Source: JANSYP01 sp038751255 (GTDB lineage Bacteria > Pseudomonadota > Alphaproteobacteria > Rhodobacterales > Rhodobacteraceae). From it: 64,000 bases of DNA. The stretch spans positions 1 to 64,000 of the forward strand of contig JBCDGN010000002.1 of assembly GCA_038751255.1 (NCBI GenBank), in the 5' to 3' direction. Positions within the stretch are counted from its first letter, which is position 1. Every line of letters begins with the position of its first letter. Of the stretch, positions 34,057 to 42,707 are shown in pieces. Under the pieces are notes generated by a model. It was not told the origin of the DNA, did no database searches, and saw only the letters and a program-made list of their open reading frames with translations. The position numbers and the translations under genes are program-made.

Positions 34057-34937
34057 ATCTCCTTCCACTCAGCCGCCGCCTTCTTGAGATGGGTCAGTAG
34101 AGACTGCACTTTTGTCGTGCGGTGGAGGTCCATATGCGTGACCAACCAGACCGGTGCGGTCCAGGCCTCTTGTGGCGACATCACCAAGACAAGATCGGGG
34201 TAGTTCTGCGCCTCCCAGCAGGACATGAAACCGATACCTGCCCCTCGCAACAAGGCGTGGTTTGCCGCCTGTGAGTCCGTGGTCCGGAACACAACCTGAT
34301 CGCGCGGGACTGTGTCTGTGAGCCAACGATAAAACGGCGCGCGTGATTTTTCATTGTCCGCCCCCACAAAAAGGTGCCCGGCAAAATCAGAACCCTCGGG
34401 CATGCCGTGGCGGTCGATGTAGGACTGCGCAGCATACATTCCGATCCGTTGTTGGACAAACTTTTGCACCACATTGTCAGGTTGATCTGGCGCGGTCCCG
34501 GCGCGGATGGCCACATGGGCCTCGCCATATTCCAGCCGGAAGACCCGGTCGCCTGTCAGATACCGCACAATCAGGCCGGGATGCTGGATCTGGAAATCCG
34601 CAATCACCGGTGTGAGCAGTGGCGACAGGCTTTCCAAAGAGGTCACCACAAGCTCGCCACTTACACTTTCCCCGCGGCCTTTCAGGCGACTGACGAGTTG
34701 CGTGAATTGGTCATCCGTCGCTTGCGCCACTTGCAACAGATCGTGTCCCGCCTCAGTGGCGGTGTAGCCACGGGCATGGCGCTGGAAAAGCTTGGTGCCG
34801 AGCCGCGCTTCGAGCGCGTCGATATGTCGGATGACTGTGGCGTGATGGACGCCAAGCACATCGGCCGCGCCGGATACTGTTCCCATCCGGGCCACGTGAT
34901 AGGCTGTCCGGATTTCATCCCAAGCATCAATCGCCAA
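34053..34937 (-). CDS. LysR-family transcriptional regulator
   Basis: A 294-aa regulator. The N-terminal winged HTH (TVSGAADVLGVHHATVIRHIDALEARLGTKLFQR) is followed by a periplasmic-binding-protein-like effector domain from about residue 90. A TTG start at 34937 with GGGG eight bases upstream gives the standard LysR length; there is no ATG or GTG at a suitable position, and the long frame to 35093 would invade the dsbA-like gene. It is downstream of the DsbA-like gene on the same strand but with 112 bases between, so probably has its own promoter. Confidence 0.88.
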   Translation of the reverse strand: MAIDAWDEIRTAYHVARMGTVSGAADVLGVHHATVIRHIDALEARLGTKLFQRHARGYTATEAGHDLLQVAQATDDQFTQLVSRLKGRGESVSGELVVTSLESLSPLLTPVIADFQIQHPGLIVRYLTGDRVFRLEYGEAHVAIRAGTAPDQPDNVVQKFVQQRIGMYAAQSYIDRHGMPEGSDFAGHLFVGADNEKSRAPFYRWLTDTVPRDQVVFRTTDSQAANHALLRGAGIGFMSCWEAQNYPDLVLVMSPQEAWTAPVWLVTHMDLHRTTKVQSLLTHLKKAAAEWKEI

Positions 34938-35049
34938 ACTGTCTATCCCCTTTGATCGCCGCGCCTTTTGCTCAGGCGAGCATGCGCAGAAGCGGCGCGA
35001 AGGCTCAAGAGCGTTACCTGTCAGAGCGACAGGCGGAACGCATTGGGTC

Positions 35050-35697
35050 TTAGTTGGAAAGCTTGCCGTCCAAAATCTCAGAGAACTCGCCAAAGCTCAT
35101 ATTGGAGTATCTTTGTCCATCGATGACGAAAGACGGTGTGCTGCTGATCCCATCAGCTTGGGCGTTATCCTGGTACCACGTCACAAGAGCCTGTGCCTCA
35201 GCCCCGTTGGACAGGCACTCCTCAAGCTGCGCATCTGACATCCCTGCGGTTTTGCCGATCCGGCGCAGGTTGTCTGCCACCTGAGCTGGATCACTGGACG
35301 CGGTCCATTCGCGCTGGTTTTCAAAAATCAGGTCGGTCACACCGAAAAACCGCAGCGGTCCTGCACAGCGTGCGATCATGCTGGCCCAGAGCCCATAGCG
35401 GTCGAAATAGACCTCGCGGAATATGAAGCGCACCTTGCCGGCGTCGATATAGTCCTTCTTTAGGTCCTTATAGGTGCCTGTGTGAAAAGTGGCGCAGTGT
35501 GGGCAAGTGTAGGACGCATACTCAATGACGGTGACCGGCGCGTCGGGATCGCCAAGGATCATGTCCTGAATTTCAACGTGCTCGGCCTCTTGCGCGGCGG
35601 CCTCACCGGTTTGGCCTAACCAAACTAGGCTCGGCAGCGCGACAGCGCACAGCGTCAAAGAACCGGTTAAAAGAGCGAGAAAGCGGGCTCGTGTCAT
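35050..35697 (-). CDS. DsbA-family thiol:disulfide oxidoreductase
   Basis: A 215-aa periplasmic thioredoxin-fold protein. A signal sequence at residues 5-30 precedes the active site CPHC in YASYTCPHCATFH near residue 65, an alpha-helical insert, and the cis-Pro segment STPSFVIDGQ near the C-terminus. CPHC is the DsbA dipeptide, so an oxidase role is likely. The start at 35697 has AAGGA eight bases upstream; an ATG nine bases earlier (35706) overlaps that site. The DUF721 gene lies 12 bp upstream in the same operon. Confidence 0.9.
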   Translation of the reverse strand: MTRARFLALLTGSLTLCAVALPSLVWLGQTGEAAAQEAEHVEIQDMILGDPDAPVTVIEYASYTCPHCATFHTGTYKDLKKDYIDAGKVRFIFREVYFDRYGLWASMIARCAGPLRFFGVTDLIFENQREWTASSDPAQVADNLRRIGKTAGMSDAQLEECLSNGAEAQALVTWYQDNAQADGISSTPSFVIDGQRYSNMSFGEFSEILDGKLSN

Positions 35698-35709
35698 CGG
35701 GTACATCCT

Positions 35710-36243
35710 TTAGGTATCGGCAGTAGGGGCGCGCGGCACATGATCGGACAATGCTGATAGTGCCGCTTTGAGATCGGGGTCTTTCACCTGACGTATCTTC
35801 GCGTCGGTCAGTGGGTCTTTTGCGCGGTCAGGTGCAGGCTTTTTGGCGGGCTCAAACGCGGCTTGCGGATCTGCGAACCCTTGTGGCGCTGTCTGAGTGA
35901 TCTTGATGCGAGAAATAGCGCGGAACCCATAGCAGGCGTTCACCCGTTCCAACAGCTCTGGCAAACGCGCTTGCAGCATTGGCGCAGCGGCCCCAGGCGC
36001 AATCAGCGTCAAAGTGGCGCCAAAACTACCGCGCCCATAGGCGGCGCGCACGGGTCGGCAATGCTTTGAAAGGTCTGCACCTACGATTTCGGACCAATGC
36101 GTGATCAAGCGGCTCACGGCAAAACCCCGTGCCTCGCCGACTTTTCGAATCTGCCCCTCCACGAGCGACCCGGCGCGCGCAAAGCCGCGATGACCTCTCT
36201 TGCGGTGCTGCGCGTTTTCTGGTCGTTTCACAGGTCCAGGCAT
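35710..36243 (-). CDS. DUF721 (DciA-like) family protein
   Basis: A 177-aa DUF721 protein. The conserved core runs from ARAGSLVEGQIRKVGEARGFA through WSEIVGADLSKHCRPVR and a beta-strand pair LTLIAPGAAAPMLQARLPELLERVN. DUF721 is the domain of DciA, the helicase operator of many bacteria that lack DnaC, so a role in DnaB loading is possible. The C-terminal 70 residues are Lys/Asp/Pro-rich and probably disordered. Divergent from mutY, with about 80 bases between. Confidence 0.85.
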   Translation of the reverse strand: MPGPVKRPENAQHRKRGHRGFARAGSLVEGQIRKVGEARGFAVSRLITHWSEIVGADLSKHCRPVRAAYGRGSFGATLTLIAPGAAAPMLQARLPELLERVNACYGFRAISRIKITQTAPQGFADPQAAFEPAKKPAPDRAKDPLTDAKIRQVKDPDLKAALSALSDHVPRAPTADT

Positions 36244-36325
36244 CGTGCCTCTCGATTTCTATGGCGTCCACCCTAGCCTTCTTCGAGGAAGAGGCCAGCC
36301 CGTCAAAGGACTTGGATCATAAATC

Positions 36326-37402
36326 TTGTGTGAGTTCAGCGACGCCCCTGCCGCAGCCAAGCTCTTGGAATGGTACGACCGGTATGCGCGCGATCTGCCT
36401 TGGCGGGTGAGCCCCGGCGATCGTGCTGAGGGTGTGGTGCCAGACCCCTACCGCGTTTGGTTGTCCGAGATCATGTTGCAGCAGACCACGGTAGTGGCGG
36501 TAAAGCCCTATTTTCATGAGTTTACCTCTCGTTGGCCAAGCGTTTCAGCCTTGGCCGCGGCCGAGGATGCCGATCTGATGGCCGCTTGGGCTGGTTTGGG
36601 CTACTACGCGCGCGCGCGAAACTTACTAAAATGTGCCCGCGTCATCGTTGCAGAACACCATGGACGCTTCCCCAGCACACAAAAAGAACTGCAATGTCTG
36701 CCGGGCATAGGACCATACACCTCTGCCGCCATCGCTGCGATTGCCTTTGATCAGCCTGCCACAGTGGTCGATGGCAATGTAGAGCGGGTCATGGCGAGGA
36801 TCTTCGCGATCGCAACGCCCCTGCCCGATGCAAAACCGGTGCTGACGGCCCGCGCAGAGGCACTGACACCCACCGAACGACCCGGTGACTATGCGCAAGC
36901 GGTGATGGACCTGGGGGCAACGATCTGCACGCCCCGAAAACCCGCCTGTGCGCTTTGTCCTTGGTACGCACCCTGCCAAGGCCGCATTGCCGGGATTGCG
37001 GAAACGCTGCCGACGAAGAAACCCAAACCAATTAAACCCACACGCTACGGCACAGTGTACCTCGCCCGACGCTTCGACGGTGCTTGGCTCTTAGAGACAC
37101 GGCCCGAAAAGGGGCTTCTGGGCGGTATGTTGGGTTGGCCTGGCAGCTCTTGGTCAGAGACACAAAGCGCTGAAAGTGTTCCAAGATTTGAGGCCGAATG
37201 GACCCCCTTACCTGGCGAAGTTCGCCACACGTTCACCCATTTTCATCTGCGGCTCGAAGTGAGTGTGGCCCGTGTGGGGGCAGACGTCCAATTTCCAGGA
37301 ATTCAAGTGGTGCCAGATAAGGATTTCGACCCCAAGTCGCTTCCAACGGTTATGCGTAAGGCGCATGCTCTGGCGCGCGATTGGTTTGAATTGGGCGATT
37401 GA
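36326..37402 (+). CDS. mutY: A/G-specific adenine DNA glycosylase
   Basis: A 358-aa repair enzyme that removes A mispaired with 8-oxoG. The catalytic Glu is in SEIMLQQTTV, the HhH and catalytic Asp are in LPGIGPYTSAAIAAIAF and VVDGNVERVMAR, and the 4Fe-4S ligands are CTPRKPACALCPWYAPC. The C-terminal NUDIX-like domain that reads 8-oxoG starts near residue 225 (RYGTVYLARRFDGAWLLE). The start is TTG 36326; no ATG or GTG in frame lies earlier than the conserved LEWYDRYARDLPWR. Convergent with the ABC exporter, 8 bp apart. Confidence 0.96.
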   Translation: MCEFSDAPAAAKLLEWYDRYARDLPWRVSPGDRAEGVVPDPYRVWLSEIMLQQTTVVAVKPYFHEFTSRWPSVSALAAAEDADLMAAWAGLGYYARARNLLKCARVIVAEHHGRFPSTQKELQCLPGIGPYTSAAIAAIAFDQPATVVDGNVERVMARIFAIATPLPDAKPVLTARAEALTPTERPGDYAQAVMDLGATICTPRKPACALCPWYAPCQGRIAGIAETLPTKKPKPIKPTRYGTVYLARRFDGAWLLETRPEKGLLGGMLGWPGSSWSETQSAESVPRFEAEWTPLPGEVRHTFTHFHLRLEVSVARVGADVQFPGIQVVPDKDFDPKSLPTVMRKAHALARDWFELGD

Positions 37403-37410
37403 ACCCGTGT

Positions 37411-39207
37411 TTATTCCGCAGCCACGTCCTCTGCGGTAAATTGCAAGCGTGCAAGCCGTGCGTAGAGCCCACCTTCGGCCACAAGGCTTTCATGGGTGCC
37501 CTCCGCAACAATCTCTCCCGCTTCAAGCACCAAAATACGATCGGCTTTTTTCACCGTGGCGAGACGGTGTGCGACGACGATTGTGGTGCGTCCTGCGCTT
37601 AGCCGGTCTACCGCGTTTTGCACAGCGCGCTCGCTTTCGGCATCAAGTGCGGAGGTCGCCTCATCAAGCAAAAGAAGCGGCGCATCCCGCAAAATGGCCC
37701 GGGCAATCGCCACGCGTTGTTTTTGACCCCCAGACAACATCACGCCGCGCTCCCCGAGATAGCTTTGGTATCCATCGGGTAGATCAGAGATAAATCCATG
37801 CGCCGCAGCGGCTTTCGCGGCAGCTTCAACCTCGATGTCACTCGCGTCCGGGCGCCCGAACCGTATATTTTCCATCGCTGTATCGGCAAAGATGATCGGT
37901 TCCTGAGGCACCATCGCAATGGCTTGTCGAAAATCGGCGCGGGCCATGTCGCGCAGATCGATCCCGTCAAACCTCACCGTGCCGGCCACCGGATCGTAGT
38001 GACGCAACAAAAGCTGCAGAACAGTGGTTTTCCCCGCCCCCGAGGGACCGACCAAGGCTACGGTTTCTCCTGGTGTGACCGAAAAACTGACCTTGTTGAG
38101 CGCCGCATCTACCGGGCGCGATTGATAATGGAAGACGACATCTTCAAAACGCACTTCGCCCCGCGCGGGGCGCGGCAGAGCCACAGGAGTGTCCGGGTTT
38201 TGCACGGTATCAGTTGCCTGCAGCAACTCGACCAGACGTTCGGTTGCTCCGGCAGCGCGCTGTAGTTCGCCCCAGATCTCGGATAGCGCCGCTGTGCTGC
38301 TTGCCATGATTGCGGCATAGATAACAAATTGAACCAATTCGCCGATGCTCATAACATCAGTTCGCACATCACGCGCCCCGATCCAAAGCACGCCCACGAT
38401 CCCGGCAAAAACCAAGAAGATCACAATCACGGTCAATACTGCGCGCACTGCGATCCGTGCTTTGGCGCTGTCGAAGGATTTCTCGGTCACCTGGTTGAAT
38501 TGCTGGCGCGAAAGCGCCTCGTGCGTGAAAGCCTGCACCGCCTGCACAGACAAAAGTTGCTCAGAGGCTTTGCCGGAGCTTTCCGCGATCCAGTCTTGGT
38601 TTTCCTTGGACAGGCGCCGGACCTTCCGGCCAAGCGCAATGATCGGCACGATCACGATCGGGACCAGCAGCAAGACCATCCCGGTAAGCTTAGCGCTGGT
38701 GAGCAGCATCATGATGAGCCCGCCCACAAACAGCAGCAGGTTGCGCAGAAACCAAGAGACCGAGGATCCCACGACTGACAGAATTAGTGTCGTGTCTGTG
38801 GTGATCCGGCTCAGCACTTCACCCGTGAGGATGTTTTCATAGAACGCTGGGCTTAGCCCGACCATGCGCCCGAAAACCGTCTTGCGGATGTCGGCCACGA
38901 CGCGTTCTCCCAATCGCGTTACCAGATAGTAGCGAACGCCGGTCCCCAGCGCGAGAAGTGCCGCAATTCCCAGGGCTGCAAAGAAGTACTTGTCTAGAAG
39001 TGTGACGCTTTCGGTGCCAAAGCCATCGACGACACGACGCACCGCGATGGGCAAGATCAGCGATACCACCGCCGTAAACATCAGGGCAACGATCGAAAGT
39101 GCCAAGAGCCCGCCATAGGGCAAGATGAAAGGCATCAACCCTCTTAGGGCGCCCATCTTTTTTGAACTGGCCCGTTCTGACTCGGTCGACTTAGCTGCGC
39201 GTGCCAT
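37411..39207 (-). CDS. ABC exporter with fused membrane and ATPase domains (MsbA/LmrA-like)
   Basis: A 598-aa half-transporter that should work as a homodimer. Six membrane helices occupy about residues 20-320; the nucleotide-binding domain follows with Walker A GPSGAGKTT, Q-loop MVPQEPIIFADT, signature LSGGQKQRVAIA, Walker B LLLLDEATSALD and H-loop VVAHRLATV. Substrate (lipid, drug or peptide) is not decided by sequence. Start 39207 (MARAAKS) has GGGAG five bases upstream; the longer frame would run into the tRNA-Gly gene and is rejected. Confidence 0.95.
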   Translation of the reverse strand: MARAAKSTESERASSKKMGALRGLMPFILPYGGLLALSIVALMFTAVVSLILPIAVRRVVDGFGTESVTLLDKYFFAALGIAALLALGTGVRYYLVTRLGERVVADIRKTVFGRMVGLSPAFYENILTGEVLSRITTDTTLILSVVGSSVSWFLRNLLLFVGGLIMMLLTSAKLTGMVLLLVPIVIVPIIALGRKVRRLSKENQDWIAESSGKASEQLLSVQAVQAFTHEALSRQQFNQVTEKSFDSAKARIAVRAVLTVIVIFLVFAGIVGVLWIGARDVRTDVMSIGELVQFVIYAAIMASSTAALSEIWGELQRAAGATERLVELLQATDTVQNPDTPVALPRPARGEVRFEDVVFHYQSRPVDAALNKVSFSVTPGETVALVGPSGAGKTTVLQLLLRHYDPVAGTVRFDGIDLRDMARADFRQAIAMVPQEPIIFADTAMENIRFGRPDASDIEVEAAAKAAAAHGFISDLPDGYQSYLGERGVMLSGGQKQRVAIARAILRDAPLLLLDEATSALDAESERAVQNAVDRLSAGRTTIVVAHRLATVKKADRILVLEAGEIVAEGTHESLVAEGGLYARLARLQFTAEDVAAE

Positions 39208-39312
39208 GTGCTCTCCCGCTGGTTTGAGAACGATTAGGGGAAGATCAGCAGAGCAACAAGCGGTCAGGGGCGCGCAGGCCGCAACTGCAAAGCGAATGAA
39301 GACCGGGATGCT

Positions 39313-39386
39313 TGGAGCGGGCGGCGGGAATCGAACCCGCGTCATTAGCTTGGAAGGCTAAGGTCTTACCACTACACAACGCCCGC
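39313..39386 (-). tRNA. tRNA-Gly (anticodon TCC)
   Basis: A 74-base cloverleaf on the minus strand, including an encoded CCA end (39313-39315). The acceptor stem pairs GCGGGCG (39386-39380) with CGCCCGC at the 3' side. The anticodon stem UUAGC/GCUAA encloses loop CUUCCAA with anticodon UCC, reading GGA codons; the T-arm has GCGGG-TTCGATT-CCCGC. It lies just upstream of the ABC exporter gene and downstream-facing to mgsA. Confidence 0.97.
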
Positions 39387-39444
39387 GTGGGTCCCCTCCC
39401 CTAGGCCAAGAGACTTAGAGCGTCAAGGCGCATCCAGCTGGCCT

Positions 39445-39849
39445 TTACAGAGATGGTTGTCTTTTGGCGGTGATCCCACGGATCAGAAAATCGGCCGTCG
39501 TTGGGCTGATCGCCATTGGCAGATCATAAAGGACGGCGATCCGCGTGAGCGCTTTGACATCCACATCATGAGGCATTGGCGCGAGCGGATCGATAAAGAA
39601 GATCAGCCCGTCGAGCCTTTCCTCACAGATCATGGCGCCCAGCTGTTGATCGCCACCCAATGGTCCGCTTTTAAGACAGTTGACCGAAAGGTCAGGATGC
39701 GCATCGACCAAACGTGATCCCGTTGTCCCCGTGGCATGAAGCTCGGCACGCGACAGGATATTCAGAAAACGGCCCGCCCATTCCACCAGCAGAGCTTTTT
39801 TTGCGTCATGCGCCACGAGTGCGAGCCTTAAGGGAAGCGGGTCTGCCAA
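39445..39849 (-). CDS. mgsA: Methylglyoxal synthase
   Basis: A 134-aa enzyme converting dihydroxyacetone phosphate to methylglyoxal and phosphate, a bypass that relieves sugar-phosphate stress. Motifs: ALVAHDAKKALLVEW, phosphate loop ATGTTG, SGPLGGDQQLGA with the catalytic Asp, and the His in PLAPMPHDVDVKAL. The start is TTG 39849 with AAGGA eight bases upstream; the open frame to 40023 extends into unrelated sequence. It lies between the tRNA gene and an IS-scarred region. Confidence 0.92.
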   Translation of the reverse strand: MADPLPLRLALVAHDAKKALLVEWAGRFLNILSRAELHATGTTGSRLVDAHPDLSVNCLKSGPLGGDQQLGAMICEERLDGLIFFIDPLAPMPHDVDVKALTRIAVLYDLPMAISPTTADFLIRGITAKRQPSL

Positions 39850-40199
39850 CTCGAGAGTCCTTTTCTTTGCTTTCTCGCTTCTATGCGAACGGCACTTGCG
39901 AAAGCTATCGCAGAAAATTTCTGACAGGTCACTCTCCAGCCACGTCGGCACTTCGGCGATCAACAGTCCTGCCCGGGGTAAGGTATCCCGTGGCGTACCA
40001 GAGTTTGACGCAGCGCAGATCAACTACGCCTGCGATAAGAGGCTTTAGTCTAAGGTCGGGATCAGAAACTATTGATAGCAGTAGCCGAGAGGAAGGCCTT
40101 GGGACCGCGGTCAAAACCGTCACCATTTTCGCTTTGGTTTTTGGCGCTTCGGTGGCAACGTCCCGAGAGGCAAGTCTACCATAGATAGACGGCTGAGCG
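39850..40199. other. Unassigned 350-base stretch beside the IS remnant
   Basis: No gene is supported here. Open frames run through it on both strands (39714-40184 on plus; 39929-40300 on minus), but neither has a ribosome site or a domain I recognise. It should contain the mgsA promoter at its left edge. The rest may be the far side of an IS insertion or a deletion scar; the transposase similarity stops near 40200. Confidence 0.35.
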
Positions 40200-40757
40200 A
40201 CGCCTCCGCGCCGATGGATCTCCATCCAGCCCGGTAGGGTGATGAACAAATCGAGAGGCTTCCCCCGGGTGTCGCAGACGGCATGCAGGTTGGGGTCCAT
40301 ATCACCCTATGTTCGACCGGCCAGACGACATTCGCTAGTGTGCTTGTTCCAATGGCGCATACAGCCTCACCCCCGTTTTCGCGGCCATGCTGACCATGGT
40401 GCGGTGGGGCTTGCAGATGCTTGCGCCGGCTCACTCGAACGCATGGCGTTCGCTTGCTTACATCGATCATGACAGTCTTTTTTCGCCTTGTTAGGTGGCC
40501 AGCACCGCCATCATCCGCGCGAAGGTGCTTGTGCCTCCCGCGCCTGCAATTCGTCTTATGCTGTCGCTGCGTCGGAGGTGCATCTCGCCAGCGCAACCCA
40601 TTGCGATTGATGAGGTAATCCCACTCAACACAGGTCGGCCATCGACCCGGGGCCTGCCATGAGATTTCGGAAAATAGGGTTCAAGACGCGCCATCAGCGC
40701 ATCGCTCAGCCAGTAGAGATCAGACCTGTCACCGCTCGTTTTCAAACCGTGAATCAT
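40200..40757 (-). pseudogene. Decayed IS5-family transposase, 3' truncated with frameshifts
   Basis: Transposase similarity is split across frames of the minus strand. From 40757 one frame reads SDLYWLSDALMARLEPYFPKSHGRPRVD..VLSG, the standard IS5-group N-terminus. Near 40595 the frame shifts to LRWRDAP; STFARMM appears again in the first frame; then TRRKKTVMID follows in the second; and LHAVCDTRGKPLDLFIT (40220-40300) in a third. Similarity ends there, so about the C-terminal half, including the last catalytic acidic residue region, is missing. At least three frameshifts make it non-functional. Confidence 0.85.
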
Positions 40758-40770
40758 GCGCTTCCGCGGA

Positions 40771-40790
40771 AATCAATGGGTCCTGAGCCT
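40771..40790 (-). repeat. Probable terminal inverted repeat of the IS5 remnant
   Basis: The minus strand reads GGCTCAGGACCCATTGATTT from 40790, which resembles the terminal repeat of IS5-group elements and lies 14 bases or so upstream of the transposase start region. It abuts TTAG, a typical YTAR target of this family, which here supplies the TAG stop of the Trm112 gene. I could not find the partner repeat on the left side, in keeping with the truncation. Confidence 0.45.
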
Positions 40791-40977
40791 AAGAGATCTC
40801 TCGCGCTTCATCGATCAGCAGCACCGGAATGCCTTCGCGGATCGGATACGCCAGACCAGCATGCCGTGAAATCAATTCCTGGGCGGCAGCGTCATAATCT
40901 AGACTGTCTTGCGTTTGTGGGCACACCAGCACTTCGATCATGTGGCGGTCAAATTTTGGTTCTGTCCTCTCGGTCAT
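40789..40977 (-). CDS. Trm112 family protein
   Basis: A 62-aa zinc-ribbon-type small protein (MIEVLVCPQTQDSLDYD, then LISRHAGLAYPIREGIPVLLIDEARE). In eukaryotes and archaea Trm112 activates several methyltransferases; bacterial members (YcaR) are thought to be chaperones or cofactors. Only one Cys (in LVCPQ) of the usual set remains, so zinc binding is unlikely. It overlaps the LON-domain gene by 4 bp. Its stop codon lies exactly where the IS5 remnant begins, so the insertion may have replaced the original 3' end. Confidence 0.9.
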   Translation of the reverse strand: MTERTEPKFDRHMIEVLVCPQTQDSLDYDAAAQELISRHAGLAYPIREGIPVLLIDEAREIS

Positions 40978-41624
40978 TGCATGACCTCCTCATTGTTGCC
41001 GCCACGCAGGGCGAACTCAATCAAGGTGACAAGTGTCTCGCGCCGTGTGCGCAAGGACGGTGCTTCAAGGAGGGCTTGTTTGTCTTCAAGTTCAAAGGGG
41101 CACAGCATCGACAGCGAATTGATCAAAAGCTCGCAATCGGCTTCTTTGAGACTGTCCCAATCCGTTGACAGCCCCTTTGCTTCGAAGAAGCGTTTCAGCA
41201 ATTCCATCAGATGTGTGCGATCGATGCCTTCGTCTTTCTCAGCGTGACCAAGGTCGCGGTCAAAACCGCTCCAATCCACATCAGCACGGATGTAGGGCGT
41301 AAAGCCTCCAATCTCGCGTTTGATGCGATAGCGCGAGGCGCCCGAAAGCGTGATCATGTAACGACCGTCTTCGGTCTCAGAGAAGGCAGTGACCCGGCCC
41401 GCGCATCCGATCGTGTGCAGCTTATTGCTGTTGCTGCCGGGCACTTCGCGCGGCTGAACCATACCGATCAAACGGTGCGAAGTTTTCAACGTATCATCGA
41501 GCATCGCCAGATATCGCGGCTCAAATATGTGTAGAGGAAGCTTAGCGCGCGGCAACAACAAAGCGCCGGGCAACGGGAAAACCGGGATGGTGTCGGGCAG
41601 ATCAGCTGCGCTTAGCATGACCAT
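40974..41624 (-). CDS. LON peptidase substrate-binding domain protein
   Basis: A 216-aa stand-alone Lon N-terminal (LAN) domain protein (IPVFPLPGALLLPRAKLPLHIFEPRYLAM), without ATPase or protease domains. Such proteins are widespread in alphaproteobacteria, next to a CnoX-like thioredoxin gene as here; the function is not established but should concern protein quality control. A start at 41624 gives the usual length. It lies 20 bp after the thioredoxin gene. Confidence 0.92.
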   Translation of the reverse strand: MVMLSAADLPDTIPVFPLPGALLLPRAKLPLHIFEPRYLAMLDDTLKTSHRLIGMVQPREVPGSNSNKLHTIGCAGRVTAFSETEDGRYMITLSGASRYRIKREIGGFTPYIRADVDWSGFDRDLGHAEKDEGIDRTHLMELLKRFFEAKGLSTDWDSLKEADCELLINSLSMLCPFELEDKQALLEAPSLRTRRETLVTLIEFALRGGNNEEVMQ

Positions 41625-41644
41625 GAACTAGGTCTGCCGCTAGC

Positions 41645-42553
41645 TCAGGCAAATATCAAAGACGAAAGTTTCCGGCGCCCGTTCAATGCGATGGGATCAT
41701 CGGGTTTTAGTGCGTCAAAAATGGTAAAGAGCTGCGCCTTGGCGGCGCCGTCCTGCCAGTCGCGGTCTTTGCGGAAGAGGATCAGTAGCTGTTCGACAGC
41801 CTCCTCGATCTGACCATCTGCATGAAGCGCTTGGGCCAGCTCGAACCGGGCCTGGTGGTCACTCTCATTTGCATCGACAGCAGCGGCAAGCTCGGCGAGC
41901 GGTCCGGCATCGGCGGCTTGTTTGGCAAGATCAAGCTGTGCACGTGCGGCCTCGACCTCAGGCGTAGAGGCCAACTCGGCAGGGGCATTGTTCAACAGGG
42001 CTTCCGCTTGATCGATCTCACCCAACACCAGATGGGCGCGTGCCAAACCACCGAAAGCCGCAGCGTTGTTTGAGTCTTCGCCTAGGATCGCAGCAAAGGT
42101 CTGTGCGGCGTCCACTGCCGCGCCTTCTGCGAGCATTTCTTCCGCGGCCGTAAGGGCCTCCCCCAATCCGCCATCACCCGCAAGTGCTCCGACCCGGTTG
42201 ATGAAATCTTGGATTTCAGCCGGGCTTACCGCACCTTGGAAACCATCGGCGGGCTGCCCCTTCCAGAATGCATAAACAGTGGGGATCGACTGGATCCGCA
42301 ACTGCGCGGCGATCTGTTGGTTTTCATCTACGTTGACTTTGACCATACGGACCTTGCCGCCGGCCTCTGTCACTGCCTTCTCAAGGGCGGGGCCGAGTGT
42401 TTTACAGGGGCCACACCATGGCGCCCAAAAGTCCACGATGACCGGCACCTCTTGGCTGAGGTCGATCACGTCGGCCATGAAGCTTGCCTCTGAGCTATCT
42501 TTGATCAGATCGCTGGCGGCAGGTGCTGCTGCTGTGGTGCCAAATTCTAGCAT
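41645..42553 (-). CDS. Thioredoxin-TPR co-chaperone (CnoX/YbbN-like)
   Basis: A 302-aa protein: a thioredoxin domain at about residues 20-130 with active site WCGPC (FWAPWCGPCKTLGPALEKAV), followed by TPR-like helices to the C-terminus (ALTAAEEMLAEGAAVDAAQTFAAIL and similar). CnoX in E. coli (YbbN) protects clients from overoxidation and passes them to GroEL and DnaK; E. coli CnoX lacks a CXXC with redox activity, but this one keeps WCGPC, as in Caulobacter. First gene of the operon CnoX - LON - Trm112. Confidence 0.93.
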   Translation of the reverse strand: MLEFGTTAAAPAASDLIKDSSEASFMADVIDLSQEVPVIVDFWAPWCGPCKTLGPALEKAVTEAGGKVRMVKVNVDENQQIAAQLRIQSIPTVYAFWKGQPADGFQGAVSPAEIQDFINRVGALAGDGGLGEALTAAEEMLAEGAAVDAAQTFAAILGEDSNNAAAFGGLARAHLVLGEIDQAEALLNNAPAELASTPEVEAARAQLDLAKQAADAGPLAELAAAVDANESDHQARFELAQALHADGQIEEAVEQLLILFRKDRDWQDGAAKAQLFTIFDALKPDDPIALNGRRKLSSLIFA

Positions 42554-42707
42554 CGAGGGCTCCCCTGGGTGATCGTTCGCTTACTATATGCGCGCGGTGT
42601 GACAAAAGGCCAAGGCTTGAAAGAGGCGCGCGGCATCTCATTGGCCAAACTCTGGAGAGTTCTGGGCAAAGATACGAGGCCGCCCCTTGCGTTCCCAGCC
42701 GACGCGC

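Noticed and set aside
35017..35033. Hairpin CCTGTC / GACAGG between the DsbA-like gene and the LysR gene
   Set aside because: Six-bp stem without a T run on either strand, so not a clear terminator.
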